Shown in pieces: positions 8,079-14,931 of a DNA stretch of 64,000 bases. The stretch's first letter is position 1. Every line of letters begins with the position of its first letter. The notes beneath the pieces are model-generated. The model searched no databases, was not told where the DNA came from, and was given only the letters and a program-made list of their open reading frames with translations. The DNA comes from Sphaerisporangium album (GTDB taxonomy: Bacteria > Actinomycetota > Actinomycetes > Streptosporangiales > Streptosporangiaceae). Made by a program: the position numbers and the translations under genes. Location of the stretch: assembly GCF_003323745.1 (NCBI RefSeq), contig NZ_QOIL01000028.1, positions 44,411-108,410 of the forward strand. The letters are read 5' to 3'.

Positions 8079-10882
8079 GTGGCCCCCTCGCCGTCGGCAG
8101 CCGGGGCTGTGGCGAGCACCTGCCGGCGAGAGGTGGCCTGCGAGGCCGGGGCCGTGGCGAGTGCGGGGAGCGTGGGCAGCCACAGGCGCGGGCCGCCGTC
8201 GCGCAGCCGCGTCAGCAGGGCGAGAAGGCCGCTCAGCCCGGTGCCGTAGGCGGCGCTCGCCGTCCGGCCCGGCGCGTCCGCCACGACCAGGTGGCCGTCC
8301 TGGTCTGTCGGGCGGGCGAGCGCGCAGGCGGCGAGTTCCGCGGCCTGGTCCCGGTACCGGGGCTCGCCGAGGGATTCGGCCAGGTCCAGGAGGAAATCGG
8401 CGTCTCCGGCGAGGCCGTGGCAGGCGACCGGGTACGCGCGCCAGCGGTTGCGGTACACGGCCGAGGCCGCCTCGCGCGCCAGTCCGGCGAACCGCTCCTC
8501 ACCGGTGACGGCCGCGAGGCGCAGCAGGAACGTGCCGACGCCCGACGATCCGCTGCACCAGTGCGCCACGGGGGTCTGGTCGTGCGGGCCGGCGGGCCAC
8601 CAGGCGGCGCCGTCGCGGCGGTCGGCCAGGCTGGCGAGGGTCATGCCGGCCTCGATGGCGAGGCGCAGGAGGTCCTCGCGGCCGGCGGCCGTCCCGGCGG
8701 CGAGCAGGAACGTTGCGATCCCCGCCGTGCCGTGGGCGAAGCCGTAGTGGGTGGCACCGGCCAGCTCCGAGCGCAGGCTCGCGGGGATCGGCCAGTACAC
8801 GCCGCCGTCGCGGCGGGTCACGGCGGTGGCCAGCCCGTCCGCGCAGGCCAGGGCGCGCTCCCGGAAGGACTCCTCGCCGGTGGCCTGCCACAGGTGGAAG
8901 TGGGTGAGGCCGGCTCCGGCGGCGCCGTGGCACACGTCCGGGTTCGGCCAGGTCGACGGCAGGTTCCGCGCCTGGGTGAGCGCCACGGCGGCCAGGTCCT
9001 CGTCGCCGAGCGCGCGGGCGGCGTCGTACAGGGCCCACGCGACGCCGGAGCGGCCGAAGTACAGGCCGGGCAGGACGCGGTCGTCGCCGGTGAGCCTGAC
9101 GCGGATCCATTCGGCGGCGCGGCTCAGCGGATCCTCCAGGCCGCCGTACAGGGTGTGCGCGCGGGCGAGCACGCCGAGGGTGCCGGCCGCGCCGTGCTGC
9201 ACGGTCAGGGGGTCGCCGTCGCCCTCGCCGGGCCACAGCCGGGCCTCGCCGGGCCTCATCGCCGCCACGACGAACGCCAGTCCATCGCGCAGGACACGCT
9301 CAGCCCGGTCGCCCGGCCCCGTCCGCGCGTCGCGGGACGACGGGAGGGCGGGCGGGGTGGCGGGCGGGGTGGCGGCGCGGAGGAAGGCGTGGACGCGGTG
9401 GAGGCGCCAGCGGGCGTCCGGGCTGTCGGTGAGCAGGCCGAGCAGCAGGGGACGGAGCCGTCGCACCGCGCCGTTGGTGGCGGCGGCGAGGTCGATCAGC
9501 TCCTCGGCCGGGCCGGCGCCGGGGTGCCGCGGGCGGCCGTCCACGACGTCGTACGCGGACACGGGCGGGTTCGCCCCGGTCAGCAGCAGGAACAGCAGCG
9601 CGCCGAGGGCGTACCGGTCGGCCGCGAATCCGGGCGCCGGGCCCCACGGCGGGCCGTCGATCTGCTCCGGGGCGGCGTAGCCCGGTGTGAAGGCGGCCTG
9701 GACGAGATCGCCCGGCCGGGCGGCCATCTCCAGGTCGATCAGGCGGACCTCTCCGCCGGGCTCGACCATGACGTTGCTCGCCGTGAAGTCGCGCAGGACG
9801 TACCCGGCGGCGTGCACGCGGTCGAGCAGACCGGTCAGGCGGCGGGCCATGCCGATCGCCACCGTCCAGTCGGGTTCGAGCGTGTCCTGGTCGTTGCGCG
9901 TGAGCCGCTCGTGCACCCAGCCGGCGAGGGTGGTCCCCGCGATGTGCTCCTCGGCGAGGAACAGGTCGCCGGCCTGCCGGAACAGCTTCACCGGACGCGG
10001 GGTGACGCCGAGCTCGGCGAGGTCGGCCAGCACCTGCGCCTCGTGGCGCAGGCGGTCGCGCGCGTCCTCGCCGGTGAGGCCCGAGGCCACGTGCCGCCGG
10101 GCCTGCTTGACCACCACGGTCGCGCCGGTCCCGGTGTCCGTGGCGAGGTACACCCCGCCGCGGTTGGCGTGCCGGATCGCCTCGTGGACCTTGAACCGGC
10201 CGTCGAGGAGCACCGCCCCGGACGCGTCGCCGTCGTGCGGCGCGGCCGGTGCCTCGACGGGCGGGACGGCCCACGGCGGCGGGCTGAACCACGGGTCGCG
10301 CCGGTCGTCCACGAGGACGCCGGTCGGGGAGACGATCACGTGCCGGATCCGTCCGTCGTCGTCGCGTCGCGTGACCCCGCGGAACGCGCCGTACCGGTAG
10401 TGGACGAGGCTGCCGGGCGCGTACGGCCGGTCGGACAGGATCCGCGGGCCGGGCAGACCCAGCGTGGCCTCGTGCAGCTCGGCGGCGACGCGGCGGAAGT
10501 GGTCGTCGTCGAGGGGGTAGGCCGTGACGAACTTGCCGGAGGCGCCGCGCGCGGTGTGCGCGCCGCCGAGTTCGAGCACGCGGGCCAGGGTGGGGGCGAA
10601 CTTGAACGCGCACCCGTGGCGGACGAGCACCCGCGCGGCGCGCCGCAGGACGTGCGGCGCCGCCAGCGCGGTCGTGGAGACGTGCAGCTTCCAGCCCTGG
10701 CGGGGGTACCGGTAGCCCACGGGCTCGACCGCGCACCACACGTCGTGGTCGCGTACGACCCAGCCTGGCGGGTCCTGCTCGTCGTCCCTCACGCCCTGCC
10801 GGCCCAGGATCGCGCGGACGACGTCCGTAAGCGGGAACCCGTCGTCCGGCGCCGGAGCAGATCCGGCCGCCGCGATACCCAT
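8075..10882 (-). CDS. Class IV lanthionine synthetase (LanL)
   Basis: This trifunctional enzyme of about 935 residues has three domains. A phosphoSer/Thr lyase domain covers about residues 1-220. A Ser/Thr kinase-like domain covers about 220-500 (VVVKQARRH Lys strand, VLRDFTASNVMVEPGG catalytic loop, LIDLE for the DFG position). The C-terminal cyclase spans about 540-935. The cyclase keeps the zinc ligands Cys776 (HWCSG), Cys821 and His822 (ACHGLAG), which separates class IV LanL from class III LanKC, where they are missing. It would phosphorylate and dehydrate Thr/Ser of the precursor and close thioether rings. The start is ATG at 10882 (GTG one codon upstream is possible). Its stop overlaps the next gene. 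Confidence 0.92.
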   Translation of the reverse strand: MGIAAAGSAPAPDDGFPLTDVVRAILGRQGVRDDEQDPPGWVVRDHDVWCAVEPVGYRYPRQGWKLHVSTTALAAPHVLRRAARVLVRHGCAFKFAPTLARVLELGGAHTARGASGKFVTAYPLDDDHFRRVAAELHEATLGLPGPRILSDRPYAPGSLVHYRYGAFRGVTRRDDDGRIRHVIVSPTGVLVDDRRDPWFSPPPWAVPPVEAPAAPHDGDASGAVLLDGRFKVHEAIRHANRGGVYLATDTGTGATVVVKQARRHVASGLTGEDARDRLRHEAQVLADLAELGVTPRPVKLFRQAGDLFLAEEHIAGTTLAGWVHERLTRNDQDTLEPDWTVAIGMARRLTGLLDRVHAAGYVLRDFTASNVMVEPGGEVRLIDLEMAARPGDLVQAAFTPGYAAPEQIDGPPWGPAPGFAADRYALGALLFLLLTGANPPVSAYDVVDGRPRHPGAGPAEELIDLAAATNGAVRRLRPLLLGLLTDSPDARWRLHRVHAFLRAATPPATPPALPSSRDARTGPGDRAERVLRDGLAFVVAAMRPGEARLWPGEGDGDPLTVQHGAAGTLGVLARAHTLYGGLEDPLSRAAEWIRVRLTGDDRVLPGLYFGRSGVAWALYDAARALGDEDLAAVALTQARNLPSTWPNPDVCHGAAGAGLTHFHLWQATGEESFRERALACADGLATAVTRRDGGVYWPIPASLRSELAGATHYGFAHGTAGIATFLLAAGTAAGREDLLRLAIEAGMTLASLADRRDGAAWWPAGPHDQTPVAHWCSGSSGVGTFLLRLAAVTGEERFAGLAREAASAVYRNRWRAYPVACHGLAGDADFLLDLAESLGEPRYRDQAAELAACALARPTDQDGHLVVADAPGRTASAAYGTGLSGLLALLTRLRDGGPRLWLPTLPALATAPASQATSRRQVLATAPAADGEGAT

Positions 10883-11102
10883 CACGCCCCCCCGAGTTCG
10901 TTCGTGACTGTCGAACCCGGGTAAGGCTGTCCGGCGGGGGCGCCGGGGCGCATCCGTGTGCGCTACCCGGTTTGCGGCGGGGAGTTTCGGCGGTACTGGG
11001 TGTGGGCGGGTGTCGTCGCCGTTCGCCGTGCCGGTCTGGGGGCGGGGCGTGGGTTCGTGGGATCGGCGGGGAAGTGTGCTGGTCAGCGGGCTGAGTGGAA
11101 AT

Positions 11103-11121
11103 ATGGGTATTCAGCACCCAT
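11103..11121. promoter_or_regulatory. Inverted repeat between the divergent lanthipeptide operons
   Basis: ATGGGT (11103-11108) and ACCCAT (11116-11121) form a perfect dyad with 7 bp between, 36 bp upstream of the LanM start. It lies in the 271-bp space that must hold the promoters of both lanL (minus) and lanM (plus). The LAL or AraC regulators encoded nearby are candidate binders. No clear -10/-35 pair was seen, and the rest of the space holds no supportable gene. Confidence 0.4.
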
Positions 11122-11156
11122 GTCCGGACTAATGGCGTCCTGGCACAGTCGGGCTC

Positions 11157-14100
11157 ATGTCCGGAACGCCGATATTCGCCCCGACCTCAGTACTGGCCCC
11201 CGATTGGTGGACCCCCGCCCTCACCCTCACCGAACGCACCACCCCGGCCGACACCCGCGCGACGGCGCCGGACTGGGTGGCGGATACGGAGGCGGCGCTG
11301 GCCCTGCCCCTCGGCGGTCCCGAGGGCGGCGCGGTGGTTCCCGGTCGGGTCCCCGGTGCGCAGGCGGCCTCTCACGGTGCCGGCGGTGAGGCCGTGGCCC
11401 GGGGTTCGGCGGCCGGTACGGAAACCGTGGAGCCCGGCGCCCGTCCGGAGCCGGACGGGTTCGGGGCGGTCGTGTGGCCGTTCGTCGCCCACGCGCGCCG
11501 TGAGCTGGCCGGACGGCCGGCGTTCGGGCCCGGCGTGGACGTCCAGGCCGTGATGGACGCCTTCGCCGCGCGGCTCGGCGCCCGCCTGGTCCGCGCGGCG
11601 AGCCGCACCCTGGTCCTGGAACTCCACCGGGCCAGGAAGGCCGGACGGCTCGCCGGGGCAACGCCCGAGCGGCGGTTCGACGACTTCGTGCGCCTGCACT
11701 CGACTCCCTCGGGCCTCGCCCACCTGCTCACCGAGTACCCCGTGCTCGCGCGGCTGCTGGCATGCATGAGCCGGCAGGCCGTGGACGCCGCCGCCGAACT
11801 GCTCGGACGCTTCGCCGCCGACCGCGCGCAGATCGTCCGGCGCCTGCTCGGCGGCGCGGATCCGGGACCCCTCACGTGCCTCGCCGAGTCCGGCGACCGT
11901 CATCGGGACGGCCGGGCCGTGGCCGTGCTGCACTTCGCCTCCGGGGCGCGCGTCGTGTACAAGCCGCGTCCGATCGCCATGCACGGGCACTTCAACGACC
12001 TCGTCCGCTGGCTGGGCGCGTCGGTGCCGGGGCTCGGCCCGCGTACGGTCGCGCTGATCGACCGGGGCGAGTACGGCTGGGCCGAGTTCGTCCACGCCCG
12101 TCCTTGTGACACGGCCGCGGGCGTCGATCGCTTCTACTACCGGCAGGGCGCGCTGCTGGCGCTGCTGTACGCCCTCGGCGCTACCGACATGCACTTCGAC
12201 AACGTGATCGCCTGCGCCGACCAGCCGGTGATCATCGATGCGGAGACGCTGCTGCACCCGGCCCTCCCCGCGGCCCTGGGCGACGCTCCCGACCCGGCGA
12301 TCGCCGCGCTGACCACCTCGGTGATGGACACCATGCTGCTTCCGCTGCCGCTGGTCGGCGACCAGGGGGCGGCGGACATGTCCGGACTCGGCGGGGATCA
12401 CAGCGACCTGTTCCCGGTCGATGTGGTGAGCTGGGACGCGCCGGGCACCGACGAGATGCGGCTGGTCCGTCGTCCCGCCCCGTTCGCCGGCGGTGCCAAC
12501 CGGCCGACGCACGACGGCGCCGCCCCGGATCCCACCGACCACCGTGACGCGCTGCTCGCGGGCTTCCGTGCCGCCTACGACGCGATCGTGGCACACCGGG
12601 ACGACCTTCTCGGCCTGCGCGGCCTGCTGAACCGGTTCGCGGACGACGAGGTGCGCGTGCTGACGCGGCCCACCCACGTGTACGCCTCACTTCTGGACGA
12701 GTCCACCCATCCCGACGTGCTGCGCGACGCGGTGGAGCGGGACCGCGTGCTGGACCACCTCTCCTCGACGGCCGCCGTGCCGGTGCACCGCCTGACGGTC
12801 GGCCACGAGCTCGCCGAGCTCTGGAACGGCGATGTGCCGCTGTTCGCCGCGCGGCCGGGGAGCCGGGACCTGTGGACCGGCACGGGGGAGGTCGTTCCCG
12901 GCGTACTGGACACCTCCGCCCTCGACGCGGCCGCTCGCAAGATCCGCGGCATGGGCCCGGCGGACCGTGACGACCAGGAATGGATCATCAGAGCCTCCCT
13001 CGCGACCCGCCGCACGACCCCGATCCACGAATGCCCCGCCTCCGAAGGACCCGCCGGGGAACCCGTCTCGGAAGGACCCGTCTCGGAAGGATCCGCCGGG
13101 GAACCCGTCTCGGAAGGACCCGTCTCGGAAGGATCCGCCCCGGAAGGATCCGCCCCGGAAGGGGCCGTCCTCGATCGGGATCGGCTGGTCGCCGCCGCCC
13201 GCGGCGTGGGGGACCGGATTCTCGGCCGTGCCTACCAGGACGGGGGACGGACCAACTGGCTCGGCCTGGAGCCCGCCGGTGATCGCCGTTGGACGATCAT
13301 GCCACTCGGCGCCGGCCTGGCCACCGGCTACACCGGCACCGCCCTTTTCCTCGCCGAGCTGGCTGATATGACCGGCATCGAACGGTATGCCGCCACGGCC
13401 CGCCGGGCGCTGGAGCCGCTACCCGGCCTGCTCGACGCCCTGACCGGCCGGCCGGACCATATCAGCGCCATCGGCTGCGGTGGTTTCTCCGGACTGGGCG
13501 GCGTCGCCTACGCGCTCGCCCGCCTCGCCGCCCTCCTGGACGACGCCACCCTCGCCGCCTGCGTGGAGCCCGCGGTGGATCTCGCCGCGCTCGCCGTGGA
13601 CTCCGACGACGAACTCGGCGTCGCGGAAGGCAGCGCCGGGTGCCTCGCGGCGATGCTCTCCGTCCATGAGCTCACCGGTTCGCCCGCCGCCCGGCGCACG
13701 GCGATGGCGTGCGCGGACCGCCTGCTCGAACACCCGGCCACCGCGACCCTCCCGCCCGGCTTCGCCGAGGGCGCGGCGGGCGTGGGGTGGGCGCTGCTCC
13801 GCTTCGCCGCGTCCGGCGCGGACGGCCGCCCCGCCGAGCACGAACGCCTCGCCGCGCACGAACGGCCGGCCGAGCATTGCCGACCCGCCGGGCATCACCG
13901 CCCCGCCGAGCGGGACCGCTTCGCCGAGTACGGCCGTGAGCTGCTCGTACGCGCGGCGTCGAGCGTCCCCGCGGCCTCGTCCTGGTGCCGTGGCGCTCCG
14001 GGCGTGGCCCTGGCGCTCGCCGGTACCCCGGCCGTGCTCACCGACCCCGCGATCGCCGCGACGATCGACCGGATCACCGCCGGGATCGCACGCGGGGGAC

Positions 14101-14390
14101 CGCTCGCCGACCAGAGCCTGTGCCACGGCGAGTCGGGCCGTCTCGAACTGCTCACGGTCGCGGCGCGGCTCGGACGCCCGCCTGCCGTCGCCGCGCGGCT
14201 CCGTCAGGGAAACGCGCTGCTCGCGGCCCTGGAAACGTCCGGCCCGCGCTGCGGCGACGCGGACGTCGCCGGCCCCGGCCTGCTGCACGGCCTCGCCGGA
14301 ATCGGGTACGCGCTGCTCCGGCTCGCCGCGCCCGATCTGGTGCCTTCGGTGCCGCTTCTTCAGGCACCGGACCGTAGGACGGACGCCTGA
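11157..14390 (+). CDS. Class II lanthionine synthetase (LanM)
   Basis: This 1077-residue enzyme has an N-terminal dehydratase (DUF4135) region at about residues 150-600: GARVVYKPRPIAMHGHFNDL, LGATDMHFDNVIA and VIIDAETLLHP are the kinase-like active-site motifs of LanM. A LanC-like cyclase occupies about 690-1070 with zinc ligands Cys944 (SWCRG), Cys989 and His990 (LCHGES), all present. It should dehydrate Ser/Thr and add Cys thiols. Two low-complexity inserts, SEGP/GEPVSEG repeats near residues 630-670 and RPAEH repeats near 895-925, are unusual and probably flexible linkers. ATG at 11157 has only a weak ribosome site. It runs head to head with lanL and is followed by a small peptide gene. 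Confidence 0.93.
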   Translation: MSGTPIFAPTSVLAPDWWTPALTLTERTTPADTRATAPDWVADTEAALALPLGGPEGGAVVPGRVPGAQAASHGAGGEAVARGSAAGTETVEPGARPEPDGFGAVVWPFVAHARRELAGRPAFGPGVDVQAVMDAFAARLGARLVRAASRTLVLELHRARKAGRLAGATPERRFDDFVRLHSTPSGLAHLLTEYPVLARLLACMSRQAVDAAAELLGRFAADRAQIVRRLLGGADPGPLTCLAESGDRHRDGRAVAVLHFASGARVVYKPRPIAMHGHFNDLVRWLGASVPGLGPRTVALIDRGEYGWAEFVHARPCDTAAGVDRFYYRQGALLALLYALGATDMHFDNVIACADQPVIIDAETLLHPALPAALGDAPDPAIAALTTSVMDTMLLPLPLVGDQGAADMSGLGGDHSDLFPVDVVSWDAPGTDEMRLVRRPAPFAGGANRPTHDGAAPDPTDHRDALLAGFRAAYDAIVAHRDDLLGLRGLLNRFADDEVRVLTRPTHVYASLLDESTHPDVLRDAVERDRVLDHLSSTAAVPVHRLTVGHELAELWNGDVPLFAARPGSRDLWTGTGEVVPGVLDTSALDAAARKIRGMGPADRDDQEWIIRASLATRRTTPIHECPASEGPAGEPVSEGPVSEGSAGEPVSEGPVSEGSAPEGSAPEGAVLDRDRLVAAARGVGDRILGRAYQDGGRTNWLGLEPAGDRRWTIMPLGAGLATGYTGTALFLAELADMTGIERYAATARRALEPLPGLLDALTGRPDHISAIGCGGFSGLGGVAYALARLAALLDDATLAACVEPAVDLAALAVDSDDELGVAEGSAGCLAAMLSVHELTGSPAARRTAMACADRLLEHPATATLPPGFAEGAAGVGWALLRFAASGADGRPAEHERLAAHERPAEHCRPAGHHRPAERDRFAEYGRELLVRAASSVPAASSWCRGAPGVALALAGTPAVLTDPAIAATIDRITAGIARGGPLADQSLCHGESGRLELLTVAARLGRPPAVAARLRQGNALLAALETSGPRCGDADVAGPGLLHGLAGIGYALLRLAAPDLVPSVPLLQAPDRRTDA
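13040..13165 (+). repeat. In-frame tandem repeats within lanM
   Basis: A roughly 42-bp unit encoding GEPVSEGPVSEGSA is present about twice, flanked by 12-15-bp derivatives (GGAAGGATCCGCC). It lies between the dehydratase and cyclase domains, keeps frame and likely arose by slippage. A second degenerate repeat of HERPAEH-type units lies at 13838-13930. Confidence 0.8.
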
Positions 14391-14429
14391 CGTCAGGCGT
14401 CCGCGAACCATGAAGGGGGAGAAGGAAGT

Positions 14430-14693
14430 ATGCGCAACAGTGATGCGGCTTCGCCGTCGGCGGAGCTGAAGACCCGCGAAACCGTCGAGGCTAATCGGGC
14501 CGGCGACGACCACGAGGCTCGCGCGGGGCAGGGGCCCCGCGACACGGGCGACGCCGGGCACCCGGCGGGAGAGATCAAGATCAGCGTGCTCAGGCGGACC
14601 ACGCTACGGGCCGGGCTGCTGGCCGGGTTCATGGTCGGGGTCGGCATCACCATCGACCCGACGCACAGCACCCATTCGACGGCTCTCTTCTGA
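14430..14693 (+). CDS. Small Cys-free peptide gene following lanM
   Basis: This encodes 87 residues. ATG at 14430 follows AAGGAAG. The N-terminal ~48 residues are hydrophilic and Glu/Asp-rich like a lanthipeptide leader. Then comes a basic-hydrophobic stretch (TTLRAGLLAGFMVGVGITI) and a Thr/Ser-rich tail (DPTHSTHSTALF). Position and spacing (39 nt after lanM, before a terminator) are those of a precursor, but there is no Cys anywhere, so it cannot form lanthionines by itself. It could be a dehydrated-only product, a membrane-active immunity peptide, or an unrelated small membrane protein. Its coding status is well supported; its role is not. Confidence 0.65.
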   Translation: MRNSDAASPSAELKTRETVEANRAGDDHEARAGQGPRDTGDAGHPAGEIKISVLRRTTLRAGLLAGFMVGVGITIDPTHSTHSTALF

Positions 14694-14700
14694 CAGGGCG

Positions 14701-14734
14701 GCGGGGGCGCCGCGTCACCGCTCGGCGCCCCCGC
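14701..14734 (+). terminator. Terminator after the lanM operon
   Basis: A perfect 12-bp stem (14701-14712 with 14723-14734) with a 10-nt loop lies 7 nt past the stop of the small peptide gene. It separates the lanM unit from the LAL regulator. The following 197 bp to the regulator start show no gene. Confidence 0.75.
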
Positions 14735-14931
14735 AGTCCGTCCGGCCGACGAGGCCCGTGAGGCGGAGAGCCCTGCCGGGCCCGTACGTCGGGGCGGTCG
14801 AAAGTACCGGACGCCGGTGCCCGCCGGAGAGCGACGCGGGTGAAGGAGCGGGCAGCGGCTGCCCCGCGTGCCGGGGGCGCGCTGCAATCTGGAGTCGATC
14901 GTTCGTTGACGGGGCTCGTTAGCCTCGATCC

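Noticed and set aside
10958-11389. A 143-codon frame as an additional lanthipeptide-locus gene
   Set aside because: It overlaps the lanM start in another frame and has no ribosome site or leader-like sequence.
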